This document shows, piece after piece, positions 49,308-57,773 of a stretch of DNA of 64,000 nucleotides. How positions within the stretch are numbered: position 1 is the first letter of the stretch; each line of letters begins with the position of its first letter. Both the position numbers and the translations under genes were made by a program. Source of the stretch: Catenulispora sp. MAP5-51 (lineage in GTDB: Bacteria; Actinomycetota; Actinomycetes; Streptomycetales; Catenulisporaceae); NCBI RefSeq assembly GCF_041261205.1, contig NZ_JBGCCH010000008.1, positions 1-64,000 on the forward strand. Direction: 5' to 3'. Below the pieces are notes generated by a model. It was not told the origin of the DNA, searched no databases, and worked only from the letters and a program-made list of their open reading frames with translations.

Positions 49308-50162
49308 CTACTCCTTCACCCCGCTTCCCAGCGCCGCCGACGTGAAGTGCCGTTGCGCCACCAGGAACAGCGCGATCACCGGCACCGCGAGCACGCACGC
49401 CCCGGCCAGGATCACGCCGTAGGGATTGGCCGCGGTGGCCGCGTTGGTGGACACGTATTCGCCGAGCGACACCGCCAACGGCTGCATCGCGTGCTTCTTG
49501 GTGATCAGGAACGGCCACAGGAACTCGTTCCACGGCCCGATGAAGGTGATCACCGAGGCCGTCAGGATGGCCGGCTTCGTCAGCGGCGCCGCGACCAACA
49601 GCAGCGTGCGCACCTCGCCGGCGCCGTCGATGTGCGCGGCGTCGAACAGTTCGTCCGGCAGCGAGACGAAGAACTGGCGGAAGATCAGCACCGCGGTCGC
49701 GTTGACCGCGAACGGCAGGATCATCCCCAGGTAGTTGTCCGCCAGGCCGTAGTCGCGCACCACGAGGATGTACAGCGGGATCATCATCACCTGGAACGGC
49801 AGCACCAGCACCAGGATCAGCATCCCGGCCACCGCCGGCTTGCCCGGGAAGCGCAGCCGGGCCAGCGCGTAGCCGGCGGGCAGGCCGATCACGATGGTCA
49901 GGACCACCGTGCCGAGGGTGAAGACCGCCGAGTTCGCCAGCGACGGCAGCAGCGAGATCGCCCTGTTGACGTCCCGGTAGTTCTGCAGGCCGATGTTCCC
50001 CGCCTTGGGAATCAGGCCACTGAAAGCACTGTCCGCCCGCAGCTGCAGCGAGCCGACCACCATGTAGTACAACGGGAAGATGCTGGCCAGCGCCCCGAGA
50101 GTGACGAAGCCGTACGTGGCGGCGCGTTTCAGGACCCTGCGTATCGATGAGCCGTTCCTCAT
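49308..50162 (-). CDS. carbohydrate ABC transporter permease (MalG-type)
   Basis: This 284-residue permease has six helices and the EAA loop D-A-A-H-I-D-G-A-G-E-V-R-T (about residues 183-195), which contacts the ATPase. S-L-Q-L-R-A-D-S-A-F marks the periplasmic loop after helix 1. Its start overlaps the preceding permease gene's stop (ATGA, 50159-50162). No ATPase gene is present, so a shared MsiK-type ATPase encoded elsewhere is likely, as is common in actinomycetes. Confidence 0.93.
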   Translation of the reverse strand: MRNGSSIRRVLKRAATYGFVTLGALASIFPLYYMVVGSLQLRADSAFSGLIPKAGNIGLQNYRDVNRAISLLPSLANSAVFTLGTVVLTIVIGLPAGYALARLRFPGKPAVAGMLILVLVLPFQVMMIPLYILVVRDYGLADNYLGMILPFAVNATAVLIFRQFFVSLPDELFDAAHIDGAGEVRTLLLVAAPLTKPAILTASVITFIGPWNEFLWPFLITKKHAMQPLAVSLGEYVSTNAATAANPYGVILAGACVLAVPVIALFLVAQRHFTSAALGSGVKE

Positions 50163-51082
50163 GCCCTCCCTCCCTCCCGTGCCTGGGCCAGCCGGCGCGC
50201 GCCGGCGCCGAGCCCGGCGACCAGCAGCACGAACAGCGTCAGCAGGATGCCGATGGCCGCGCCGACGCCGGGCTTGCCCTGCTCGACGCCGTCCTGGTAG
50301 ATCAGCAGCGCCGGCGACATGGTCGCGCCGTTCGGGCCGCCGCCCCCGGTGAGCAGATAGGGCTCGGTGAACAGGTTGGCGCCGACGATCAGCGCCAGCG
50401 TGGTCACCAGGATGGTGATGTTGCGCAGCGCCGGGACCGTGATCGCCCGGAACTGCCGCACCACGCCGGCGCCGTCGATGCTCGCCGCCTCGTAGAGCGA
50501 ATCAGGGATCAGCAATACTCCGGCCAGGTAGAGCAGGACGTAGAAGCCGAGCTGCTTCCACGTCACCTCCAGCGCGATCACGATCATCGCCAGGTGCGAG
50601 TTGACCAGCCACGACGGGTTCGGGGCGTTCCCGCCGAGCACGTGGTTGACCAGGCCGCTCTGGCTGAACAGGAAGTACCAGACGCCGATCACGGCGATGC
50701 TGGCGGTGACGTAGGGCACGAAGAACGCCGAGCGGAAGAACGCCTTCATCCGCGTCAGCCTCGCCAGCACCGCCGCCAGCGTCATCCCCAGGATCACCGT
50801 CAGCGGCACGTTGATGACGAGGAACTCCAGGATGTTCAGGAACGAGCGGCGCAGCAGCGGATCGGACCACGCCTCGCGGTAGTTCTTCAAGCCCACGAAC
50901 GGCTGCGGCACCGAGGCCCCGGGCGCGGCGTATACGTAGTCGAGCACTGATATTCGGATGCCCTGGATGATCGGGACCGCGTAGACGATCACCAGGTATA
51001 TCGCATAGGGCGCGGCCAGCCACAGGCCGATGAGCGTCTTGGAGCGGGGTCCTCCTCGTCGTGCGCGCCTTGCGCGCGTCAT
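50159..51082 (-). CDS. carbohydrate ABC transporter permease (MalF-type)
   Basis: This 307-residue permease has six hydrophobic helices, a long N-terminal basic stretch (T-R-A-R-R-A-R-R-G-G) and the EAA loop E-A-A-S-I-D-G-A-G-V-V-R-Q (about residues 203-215). It forms a heterodimer with the next gene's product. It begins 9 bp after the stop of the solute-binding protein gene. Confidence 0.93.
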   Translation of the reverse strand: MTRARRARRGGPRSKTLIGLWLAAPYAIYLVIVYAVPIIQGIRISVLDYVYAAPGASVPQPFVGLKNYREAWSDPLLRRSFLNILEFLVINVPLTVILGMTLAAVLARLTRMKAFFRSAFFVPYVTASIAVIGVWYFLFSQSGLVNHVLGGNAPNPSWLVNSHLAMIVIALEVTWKQLGFYVLLYLAGVLLIPDSLYEAASIDGAGVVRQFRAITVPALRNITILVTTLALIVGANLFTEPYLLTGGGGPNGATMSPALLIYQDGVEQGKPGVGAAIGILLTLFVLLVAGLGAGARRLAQAREGGRA

Positions 51083-51091
51083 CGGCCCGGC

Positions 51092-52381
51092 CTACTTGGC
51101 GATGTCGGACGCGACGGTCCCGGCCGCGTCGTGCAGCCACTGGCTGGTCGCCTGCTGCCCGAAGACCACCGACTTCAGGTAGCTGTTGCGGAAGTCCTGC
51201 CACATGGTCACGCCGTTGGCCACGTTCGGGACCTCGACGGTGCGGCTCGCCTGCTGGGCGAACAGCGAGTACTCCGGGTGCGCGGTGAAGTAGGAGGCGT
51301 AGACGCTCGGCAGGTTCGTGCGCAGCGGCATCTGGCCGGTCATGCTCAGCAGCGTGCCGTCGTTGTCCTGGTCGGTGGCGAACTTCAGGAAGTCCCAGGC
51401 GGTCTGCCGGTTCTTGCAGGCGGTGAACACCGACACGGTCTTGGAGTCGGCGAAGGTGTGGATCTGGTCGGCCGGCATGCCGGAGGACGTCGGCACCGGC
51501 ACCACGCCCCAGTTCACCTTTCCGGCGTAGCTCGCGATGGCCCACGGCCCGACGATCGCCATCGCGGACTTCTTGTCCGCGAACGCGTCGCCGTTGTACT
51601 TCTCCTTCGGCGCCTGGCTCTTGGCGTAGACCCCGGCCCAGAAGTCGGCGACGGCCTGCCCGGCGGCGTCGTCGAAGGTGGCCTTGCCGCCGGTCACCAG
51701 CGGCTGGCCGCCGCTCTCGGCGATGTAGAGGGGGTAGTAGTCGAACCAGTTCTGGAAGAACTCATTGGTCGGCGCCGGCGCGATGGCGTACTGCGCGGCG
51801 CCCGAACCCACCAGCTTCTGCGCGGCGGCCTGGAAGTCGGCGTACGTCGACAACGCCGGATGGTCCGGGTCCAGCCCGGCCGCCTTGAACATGTCCTTGT
51901 TGTAGAAGATCATGACCGGATTGCTCTTCCACGGCAGCTGGTAGTACTTGCCATCAGAGCTCTTGTACTCGGCGGCCGCGGTCGCCCCGCTGCGGCCCTC
52001 GATGTAGGACACCCCGTCGGGGAAGTCGTTCAGCGGCACCAGCCCGCCCTGCTTCACCCAGCCCGAGATCGCCGACGGCGAACCGTTGAACACCAGACAC
52101 GGCGCGTTCCCGGCGGCGATGGCGGCGGTGATGACCTCCTCAGAACTGCTGCCGGCGGGGATCTCCTCCCCGCTGACCTGCTGGTCCGGATGCGTCTTGT
52201 TCCAGAGGGAAACGGTCGCCTTGCCCCAGGCGACTTCCTGGGCGTTGTTGGAGTACCAGATCTTGATCGGGCCGCTGGTCGGCTTCCCACCGCCGGAGCC
52301 CCCCGAGCCGCACCCCGCCAGGGTGAGGGCCGTGCAGGCCAGCGCCGCGATCGCGGCGGTGATGGTGCGCATCTTCGGCAT
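51092..52381 (-). CDS. extracellular sugar-binding lipoprotein (ABC importer)
   Basis: This 429-residue family-1-type solute-binding protein has a signal peptide ending in the lipobox L-T-L-A-G-C (Cys 24 anchors it). The mature domain has I-K-I-W-Y-S-N-N, G-S-P-S-A-I-S-G-W-V-K, W-K-S-N-P-V-M-I-F-Y-N-K-D-M-F and F-A-D-S-K-T-V-S-V-F. It captures an oligosaccharide or similar solute and delivers it to the two permeases. GGAGG stands seven bases before ATG 52381. A palindrome in the leader (52406-52425) may be an operator. Confidence 0.93.
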   Translation of the reverse strand: MPKMRTITAAIAALACTALTLAGCGSGGSGGGKPTSGPIKIWYSNNAQEVAWGKATVSLWNKTHPDQQVSGEEIPAGSSSEEVITAAIAAGNAPCLVFNGSPSAISGWVKQGGLVPLNDFPDGVSYIEGRSGATAAAEYKSSDGKYYQLPWKSNPVMIFYNKDMFKAAGLDPDHPALSTYADFQAAAQKLVGSGAAQYAIAPAPTNEFFQNWFDYYPLYIAESGGQPLVTGGKATFDDAAGQAVADFWAGVYAKSQAPKEKYNGDAFADKKSAMAIVGPWAIASYAGKVNWGVVPVPTSSGMPADQIHTFADSKTVSVFTACKNRQTAWDFLKFATDQDNDGTLLSMTGQMPLRTNLPSVYASYFTAHPEYSLFAQQASRTVEVPNVANGVTMWQDFRNSYLKSVVFGQQATSQWLHDAAGTVASDIAK

Positions 52382-52405
52382 GGCTGATCCTCCCGAATAT
52401 GGCGT

Positions 52406-52425
52406 AAGGGGTTCCAAAACCCCTT
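52406..52425. promoter_or_regulatory. perfect palindrome upstream of the ABC operon
   Basis: AAGGGGTTCCAAAACCCCTT has 8-bp arms around CCAA, 25-44 bases before the start of the solute-binding gene. This is the usual place for a sugar-repressor operator or a leader hairpin. No matching regulator gene is adjacent. Confidence 0.5.
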
Positions 52426-52480
52426 CCCAGGATCAAGGGAATCAAAGCTCGAATTCGTGTCCAGTCGGTATTCGCGCACC

Positions 52481-52522
52481 GTCGGACTGTGGCGGCGAAA
52501 TCAGTTCGCCGCCACAGCCGAC
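52481..52522. terminator. strong hairpin upstream of Y-like RNA 1
   Basis: GTCGG and CTGTGGCGGCGAA (52481-52499) pair with TTCGCCGCCACAG and CCGAC (52505-52522), leaving only A52486 unpaired: 18 bp with loop ATCAG. No T-run follows. It may insulate the divergent ABC operon from the RNA gene beginning at about 52542. Confidence 0.55.
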
Positions 52523-52541
52523 GTCCGGCTACTGTTGACCA

Positions 52542-52700
52542 CGGCGCCCGGTGCGCAGGCAGCGGTTACTTCTGGATCCAAGGGTTGCCGGTTCGAGTCC
52601 GGCTCGTCTCCCTCGCGGGCGGCGGTAGCTCAATGGGCAGAGCATTGGGACCGGCTTCGGCCGGGTCTCCGCAGCCGACTTGATCTCGGGCGCCTTATTC
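52542..52700 (+). ncRNA. Y-like RNA 1 with permuted tRNA mimic (YrlA-type)
   Basis: The ends pair perfectly: GGCGCCCG (52543-52550) with CGGGCGCC (52687-52694), followed by TTATT. GGTGCGCAGG...TACTTC (52550-52572) and GACTTGATCT (52677-52686) resemble the two strands of the Ro-binding helix of Y RNAs. Inside, in order: GGATCCAA (52574-52581), T arm GCCGG-TTCGAGT-CCGGC (52587-52603), acceptor-like stem 52604-52625 capped by a loop, D arm GCTC-AATGGGCA-GAGC (52628-52643) and TTGGGACC (52645-52652), which pairs back with 52574-52581. A CCGGC-TTCG-GCCGG hairpin (52651-52664) follows. U8/A9, G18G19 and TTCGA positions are all tRNA-like. TACTGT (52530-52535) is a candidate -10. Confidence 0.78.
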
Positions 52701-52713
52701 GTTCCCTGTTTCG

Positions 52714-53292
52714 CTATGCCTCGCGCACCACCTCGTAAGCGACGAAGAGGATGCCCTCGCCGACGGTTCGAGTGCCGATGAGCCGCAGCGGCTTGATCGT
52801 GCCGCTCGGGCCGAACAGGCGCACGCCGTCTCCCACCGCGACCGGCATCACCATGATGCGGACCTCGTCGACGAGGTCGTGCTCGATGAGCGCGTGGACG
52901 AGCTGGAAGCTGGCGTACACCAGGATCTCGCCGTCGATCTCGCGCTTGAGCCTGGCGACCTCGGCGGGCAGGTCGCCGGTGACGACCGTGCCGTTGGACC
53001 ACGCGGTGTGCTCCAGGGTCCCGGAAACGACGTACTTGGGCATCGTGTTCAGCTTGTCCGCCCACGTCCCGGTGCGGCCGAGCCAGCGCGAGGCGAACCA
53101 CTCGTCGCTCGTGCGCCCCAGCAGCAACGCCTCGGCGGCCGTGGCCTCCTTCTCGAACTCCGCGGCCCAGGCGGCCCGGTCGTCGCGGATGGCCAGCTCG
53201 AACCAGCCGCCGAGCGCGAAGCCCTCCTTGCCCTCCGGGTCCTGCACGACGCCGTCGAGCGAGGCGTTGGTGCTGACGATGATCTTTCCCAT
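52714..53292 (-). CDS. dihydrofolate-reductase-like (RibD C-terminal family) protein
   Basis: This 192-residue protein is of the DHFR/RibD-C superfamily. M-G-K-I-I-V-S-T-N-A-S-L-D-G-V-V is the first strand/loop; L-L-L-G-R-T-S-D-E-W, P-K-Y-V-V-S-G-T-L and L-V-D-E-V-R-I-M-V-M-P-V-A-V-G-D-G follow. It binds NADPH in relatives; the physiological substrate is unknown. ATG 53292 has GGAAGGA upstream. The gene is divergent from an ECF sigma gene across a 14-bp inverted repeat, a pairing often seen for this family. Confidence 0.88.
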   Translation of the reverse strand: MGKIIVSTNASLDGVVQDPEGKEGFALGGWFELAIRDDRAAWAAEFEKEATAAEALLLGRTSDEWFASRWLGRTGTWADKLNTMPKYVVSGTLEHTAWSNGTVVTGDLPAEVARLKREIDGEILVYASFQLVHALIEHDLVDEVRIMVMPVAVGDGVRLFGPSGTIKPLRLIGTRTVGEGILFVAYEVVREA

Positions 53293-53350
53293 GGCGGGTC
53301 CTTCCCTCGGTGCCGTTGTGGCTGTCGCCGATGCAGACACCGCGGCTCGG

Positions 53351-53385
53351 CGCGGATTGGGCGCCGGCGGAGCGCCCAATCCGCG
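53351..53385. promoter_or_regulatory. perfect 14-bp inverted repeat between divergent genes
   Basis: CGCGGATTGGGCGC (53351-53364) and GCGCCCAATCCGCG (53372-53385) are perfect inverted copies around CGGCGGA. The position midway between two divergent starts suits an operator for both genes, or a bidirectional attenuator. TATACA at 53428-53433 may be the -10 of the sigma gene. Confidence 0.5.
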
Positions 53386-53462
53386 ATCCGGCAGGTGTCT
53401 GCCTGGGGAGAGACGTGCCGAGTGCGATATACACCTGTTTGCGTGACCATGGAGGCGACGAG

Positions 53463-54476
53463 ATGAGCGCGATGACCACCGAACCGACACCGTTGATGCA
53501 GCAGGCCAAGTCCGGCGACGGCGCGGCGTTCGACGAACTGGTCGCCCCCTACCGGCGCGAACTCCAGGTCCACTGCTACCGGATGCTGGGCTCGTTCCAG
53601 GACGCCGAGGACGCACTCCAGGACACGCTCCTCAGCGCCTGGCAGGCACTCCCCGGCTTCGAAGGGCGCTCGTCGGTCCGCACCTGGCTCTACCGCATCG
53701 CCACCAACCGCTGCCTGAACGCCCGCCGCTCAGCCAGCCGCCGCAGCGCGAAGGAGTGGAACGTCCCCGGCGTGGAGCCGCCGGCGCCGACGAGGATGGG
53801 CGAGGTGTTCTGGCTGGAACCGTTCCCCGATGCCCTGCTGGAAGGAGTTCTGGACGCATCCCCGCCCGGACCCGAAGCGAGGTACGAGCAGAGCGAGGCC
53901 GTGTCACTGGCCTTCGTCACCGCCCTCCAGGTGCTGCCGCCCCGCCAGGTGGCGGTCCTGCTCCTGCGCGACGTCCTCGGCTACCACGCCGCCGAGGTCG
54001 CCGAGATGCTGGACACCACCGCGGAGTCGGTGAGCAGCGCCCTGAAACGGGCCCGCGCCGGCCTGGAGCGCCGCCGCCCCGCCACGACCCGCGCGTCCAC
54101 GCAGGCGAACGCCCTGGCCGCCAAGTTCGCCACCGCTTATGAGGCCGCCGACATCGAAGCCGTGATCGCTCTCCTCACCGACGACGTCATCACATCGATG
54201 CCCCCGATGCCCTTCGAATACCAGGGAAGCGCGGCCACGAAGGCCTTCCTGAGCAGCATCCTGGATTCCGGACGCCGCCACCGCCTGGTGCCCACGCGCG
54301 CCAACGGGCAGCCCGCCTTCGGCGCCTACCTGCGGGGGAGCGGCGACGTCAGCCACGGCGTGGGGCTGTTCGTGATCGAAGCCGGCACCGACGGGATCAG
54401 CGCCCTGACGCGTTTCGAGAGTGGAGTGCTGCCGTGGTTCGGCCTGCCGCGGTCGATTCCCGAACAGGTGCGGTAA
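53463..54476 (+). CDS. ECF sigma factor with SnoaL-like C-terminal domain
   Basis: This 337-residue sigma factor has region 2 ([24 protein letters not shown]), region 4 (L-P-P-R-Q-V-A-V-L-L-L-R-D-V-L-G-Y-H-A-A-E-V-A-E-M-L) and a C-terminal SnoaL-like domain (F-A-T-A-Y-E-A-A-D-I-E-A-V-I-A-L-L-T-D-D). It is similar in plan to the sigma factor at 22467-23555. ATG 53463 follows GGAGGCGACGAG. No anti-sigma gene is present; control by the C-terminal domain is expected. Confidence 0.92.
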   Translation: MSAMTTEPTPLMQQAKSGDGAAFDELVAPYRRELQVHCYRMLGSFQDAEDALQDTLLSAWQALPGFEGRSSVRTWLYRIATNRCLNARRSASRRSAKEWNVPGVEPPAPTRMGEVFWLEPFPDALLEGVLDASPPGPEARYEQSEAVSLAFVTALQVLPPRQVAVLLLRDVLGYHAAEVAEMLDTTAESVSSALKRARAGLERRRPATTRASTQANALAAKFATAYEAADIEAVIALLTDDVITSMPPMPFEYQGSAATKAFLSSILDSGRRHRLVPTRANGQPAFGAYLRGSGDVSHGVGLFVIEAGTDGISALTRFESGVLPWFGLPRSIPEQVR

Positions 54477-54479
54477 GCC

Positions 54480-54517
54480 GAAGGCGGCGCCGCCCCACCG
54501 GGGACGACGCCGCCTTC
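54480..54517. terminator. bidirectional terminator after ECF gene
   Basis: GAAGGCGGCG (54480-54489) and CGCCGCCTTC (54508-54517) form a perfect 10-bp stem around an 18-nt loop just after the sigma gene stop. Confidence 0.7.
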
Positions 54518-54531
54518 TGAGCCGAATTCCC

Positions 54532-55299
54532 TTACTGCAAAGCGAAAGCCAGCACATCCGCGCCCTTCTCAGGCGCCGCCGGCAGCACGATCAGCCGGTC
54601 CCCGGCCACGTAGGCCGCCGCGGCGGGCCCGCTCCAATCCGTCCCGAGCGTGCCGGCGATCCCGGACGCCGTCGGCGCGCCGCCCTTCGTCGCGAAAGCC
54701 AGCAGCCGCGCGGGGGTGCCCGCCGAGCCGCCGTCGAAGACCGTCAAGTCGGCGAGCGCGAGGGTGCGCTCGGCCGCGTCGATGAGTTCTGCGTAGGTCA
54801 TGACCTCGATGCGGGTCAGTTCAGCGTTGTAGGTCCGAAGCGCAGTTCGCCGCCTGCGTCATGGCTTCGTGGACGACAGAGCCGACAGTGCAGTGCGAGC
54901 GCGGCCTGATGACAAGGTGGGGCTGGTTCGCCTTCTTCAGCTCGACCACGTGGAAGGAACCGTCGCCGCGTATCAGGGGGATGTCCAGCTCATCGTGCAG
55001 GGTGAGCTGACGGCGGTCGTGCTCCCGGACATAGCCGCCGCCGAAGATCCATGTCTGCTGCTTCAGCTCGGCGTGGATGTCCGCTCAGCGGCGTTCCGGG
55101 GCAGCTTGACCCGCGGAAGTCGTTCCTCGCCGACGGTCCAAGCTTCGATTGCCCGTGCTACGCGAACGAGCCACTGGTGCACTTCCAGGCCGCCGGCGTC
55201 GAGCATCGAAGGGCTCGCACCTGGTGTGCGGAGGTTCTTTGGGGACGTCCCCGTCCTCGGCGACGTGATCCTGAACGGCCCGGAAGCCGTCTGGCTCAA
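54532..55299 (-). pseudogene. decayed Shedu (DUF4263) defence nuclease
   Basis: Pieces of one DUF4263 protein lie in three frames. One runs from about 55299 to 55075 (V-H-Q-W-L-V-R-V-A-R-A-I-E-A-W...R-N-A-A-E). After a frame change, 55075 to about 54840 reads H-A-E-L-K-Q-Q-T-W-I-F-G-G-G-Y-V, L-D-I-P-L-I-R-G-D-G-S-F-H-V-V-E-L-K-K-A-N and V-H-E-A-M-T-Q-A-A-N, the PD-(D/E)xK core with D...ExK. A further jump gives R-T-Y-N-A-E-L-T-R-I-E-V-M-T-Y-A-E-L-I-D-A-A-E-R-T-L-A-L-A (54838 to 54750), the family's C-terminal end. About 45 residues between the last two pieces are missing. The tail to 54532 appears to come from another protein. Intact Shedu defends against phage. Confidence 0.7.
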
Positions 55300-55336
55300 G
55301 GCGTGCCTGACCGCCAGCGGCGGCCTGGAGTAGCCC

Positions 55337-56650
55337 CTACTTCAACCCGCCCCGCAGCGCGTCGACCCGCCCCACCGCGGCATCGAACCCGCTGCGGCTC
55401 AGCGTCCCGTTATTCACCCCGGCCACGATCGCCGAGGCGGCGGCGTCGCCCTGTGCCGGGTCGCCCGAGGAGCACAGCAGCAGGTCCATGCCTGCCTCGG
55501 CCGCCGACAGGGCCCGGTTTCCCGCGCTTCCGTATGCCTGGAGCGCGCCGGCCTCCAGGGCGTCCGTGATCGTCACGCCCTTGAAGCCGATGCGGCCGCG
55601 CAGTTCGTTCTGTACCACCGCCGAGGACATGCCGGCCGGGTGGTTCGGGTCGAGGGCCGGGTACACCGCCCAGGACATCATCACCAGCTTCACGCCGTTC
55701 TGGACCGCTGCCACGTAGGGCAGTTCGTCGATGGTGCGCAGGTTGTTCAGTGACACGTCCAGGGTCACCGGCTTCTCGTCGGTGTTCGCGCCGTTCGGTG
55801 CTGAGCCGAGGCCGGGGAAGTGCTTGCCGGTGGCCGCCACGCCGGTGTTCTGCTGCGCGACGATGAAGGCGGAGCCCAGTTGGGAGACCGTGAGCGGGTT
55901 CTGGCTGAAGGAGCGCTGGGCTGCGTCGAGGAAGTTGCCGGGGGTGCGGTAGACGTCCAGGACCGGGGCCAGGTTCAGGTTCATGCCCACGCTGGACATG
56001 TTCTGGCCGGCCGCGGCGCCTTGGGCGGTGGCCGCGGCGACGGGGTTCGCGCTCTCGCCGACCTGCTTGGCCGAGTCGAACGGGGGGCCGGGGAGGCGCT
56101 TGACGATGCCGCCCTCCTGGTCGGTCATCAGCAGCAGCGGCAGGTGGACCGGGCTGGCGGCCTGGGCCTGGCGGAGTTGGGTGATCACGCCGGCGATCTG
56201 GGACTCGCTGGAGATGTTGCCGCCGAAGAAGATGACGCCCGCCGCGTCGCCCTGGCGGATCAGGTCGAACAGGTGCTGCGGCGGGGTCAGGCCCTGGTAG
56301 GAGTAGATGATCCGCTGGCCGGCCTCCTGCTGGAGGGTCAGGCCTCCGGGGACCGCCGGGGCGCTCGACGTGGTCGCCGGGGGCTTGGGGGTCGTCGTGG
56401 TCGGCGGCGGGGTGGTGGTCGTGGTGGTCGGCGGCGGCGTCGTGCTGGTGGTGGACGGCGGCGTGGAGGTGCTGGTCGGCGGCGTGGTGGTCGTCGTGGT
56501 GGAGGACGACGTGGTGCTCCCGTTCGCCGCCGCCTTCGACCCGCTGCTGGAGCACGCGCCGCTCAGCAGCCCGACCGCCGCGATCAGCGTCACCGCCGCC
56601 ACGCCGCCGGTCCTCTTGCGCAGTCCGTTCCGCATCCCAGCATCAACCAT
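55337..56650 (-). CDS. glycoside hydrolase family 3 lipoprotein (NagZ-like)
   Basis: This is a 437-residue secreted lipoprotein. The signal peptide ends L-L-S-G-A-C, then a Thr/Pro/Ser linker of about 60 residues leads to a GH3 domain. Y-Q-G-L-T-P, G-V-I-F-F-G-G-N, L-L-L-M-T-D-Q-E-G-G, G-K-H-F-P-G-L-G (His of the NagZ catalytic loop) and G-V-T-I-T-D-A-L-E-A-G-A (Asp nucleophile) are all present. It probably removes beta-N-acetylglucosamine from cell-wall material outside the membrane. The start is uncertain among 56662, 56650 and 56635; GGAG lies before 56650. Confidence 0.88.
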   Translation of the reverse strand: MVDAGMRNGLRKRTGGVAAVTLIAAVGLLSGACSSSGSKAAANGSTTSSSTTTTTTPPTSTSTPPSTTSTTPPPTTTTTTPPPTTTTPKPPATTSSAPAVPGGLTLQQEAGQRIIYSYQGLTPPQHLFDLIRQGDAAGVIFFGGNISSESQIAGVITQLRQAQAASPVHLPLLLMTDQEGGIVKRLPGPPFDSAKQVGESANPVAAATAQGAAAGQNMSSVGMNLNLAPVLDVYRTPGNFLDAAQRSFSQNPLTVSQLGSAFIVAQQNTGVAATGKHFPGLGSAPNGANTDEKPVTLDVSLNNLRTIDELPYVAAVQNGVKLVMMSWAVYPALDPNHPAGMSSAVVQNELRGRIGFKGVTITDALEAGALQAYGSAGNRALSAAEAGMDLLLCSSGDPAQGDAAASAIVAGVNNGTLSRSGFDAAVGRVDALRGGLK

Positions 56651-56721
56651 GCACTCCACCATGGCTAAAGCGGGCGCGAGATGCCAGCCGGCTAGGCCGT
56701 ACCGGTGCGTCGGCGCCCGCG

Positions 56722-57723
56722 CTACGACGCCTGCAAAGCCTGCGCGACCGGTGCCGGCACCAGCTCCACCGCCCGGATCCGCTCGGCCCGGTTCGGGGAG
56801 GCCGGGGCCAGGATCACCTCGTCCGCGACCGTGCGTTCGGCCAGCCGCTCGATGTAGTCCACGGCCTGCTTCGGCGTCCCGACCGCTGTGACCCGCATCA
56901 TGCCCTTCACGTGCTCCCCGCCCGGCGTCGCGAGCACCTGGTCCAGCTCATCGTCGCTGAGCTCGGCGTCCCCGCTCCCGCGCCGGACCAGGAACCGCTT
57001 CGCCCGCCACCGCAGCGCGGCCTGGTACTGGAGCTCGGCCTCCTCCTCGGTGTCGGCCGCTATCAGGTTCGCCGCCACGATCAGGTACGGCTCCGGGTGC
57101 CCCGGGCTCGGCCGGAACTCCGAGCGGTAGATCTCGGTGGCCGCGGCCAGCGCGTCCGGGGCGAAGTGCGAGGCGAACGCGTACGGCAGGCCCAGCGCCG
57201 CGGCCAGCTGCGCCCCGAACAGCGAGGAGCCCAGGATGTACAGCGGCACGTTCGAGCCGTCGCCGGGCGTGGCCCGCACGCCCGGGATTCGGGTGTCGCC
57301 GGACAGGAAGCCCTGCAGCTCCAGCACGTCCTGCGGGAAGCTGTCCGCCGAGTCCGGGCTGCGCCGCAGCGCCCGCATCGTGGCCTGGTCCGAGCCCGGC
57401 GCGCGCCCCAGTCCCAGGTCGATCCGGCCCGGGTGCAGCGCCGCGAGCGTCCCGAACTGCTCGGCGATGACCAGCGGCGAGTGGTTCGGCAGCATGACGC
57501 CGCCGGCCCCCAGCCGGATCCGCTCGGTGTTCGCCGCGACATGCGCGATCAGCACGCTCGTGGCCGCAGAGGCGATCGCCGGCATGTTGTGGTGCTCGGC
57601 GTACCAGACGCGCTCGTAGCCGCCGCGCTCGGCGGTCCGCGCCAGCGGCACCGCCCCGTGCAGCGCCTCGCCCGGGTGCTCGCCGGGCGCGACCGCGGCG
57701 ACGTCGAGCAGGGAGTACTTCAT
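56722..57723 (-). CDS. luciferase-like flavin-dependent oxidoreductase (LLM)
   Basis: This 333-residue TIM-barrel monooxygenase of the LLM class reads [38 protein letters not shown] and L-G-L-G-R-A-P-G, the signature of the YhbW-type subgroup using FMN. C-terminal [14 protein letters not shown] is conserved. The substrate is unknown. Six 9-bp repeats lie 50-110 bases upstream of its ATG. Confidence 0.92.
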   Translation of the reverse strand: MKYSLLDVAAVAPGEHPGEALHGAVPLARTAERGGYERVWYAEHHNMPAIASAATSVLIAHVAANTERIRLGAGGVMLPNHSPLVIAEQFGTLAALHPGRIDLGLGRAPGSDQATMRALRRSPDSADSFPQDVLELQGFLSGDTRIPGVRATPGDGSNVPLYILGSSLFGAQLAAALGLPYAFASHFAPDALAAATEIYRSEFRPSPGHPEPYLIVAANLIAADTEEEAELQYQAALRWRAKRFLVRRGSGDAELSDDELDQVLATPGGEHVKGMMRVTAVGTPKQAVDYIERLAERTVADEVILAPASPNRAERIRAVELVPAPVAQALQAS

Positions 57724-57773
57724 CGGTCCTCGTCTCCCGGAGCGCCGGACACGTGCTGGCGTGCTTTGCCCCG

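Noticed and set aside
49308-52381. A maltose-specific transporter
   Set aside because: The permease and binding-protein families are clear, but nothing in sequence or neighbours identifies the sugar, and no ATPase or glycosidase is adjacent.
52546-52652. A permuted (3' half before 5' half) functional tRNA-Gln gene
   Set aside because: The halves pair (anticodon-stem position 5 of 5 with a wobble, acceptor 6 of 7 with wobbles), but the loop joining acceptor strands is only six bases. There is no CCA or processing signal, and the outer helix matches a second RNA that has no tRNA part. A Y-like RNA explains all of this better.
54869-55333. A 154-codon plus-strand frame
   Set aside because: It is antisense to the Shedu remnant; the amino acids have no family resemblance while the opposite strand reads clear DUF4263 motifs.
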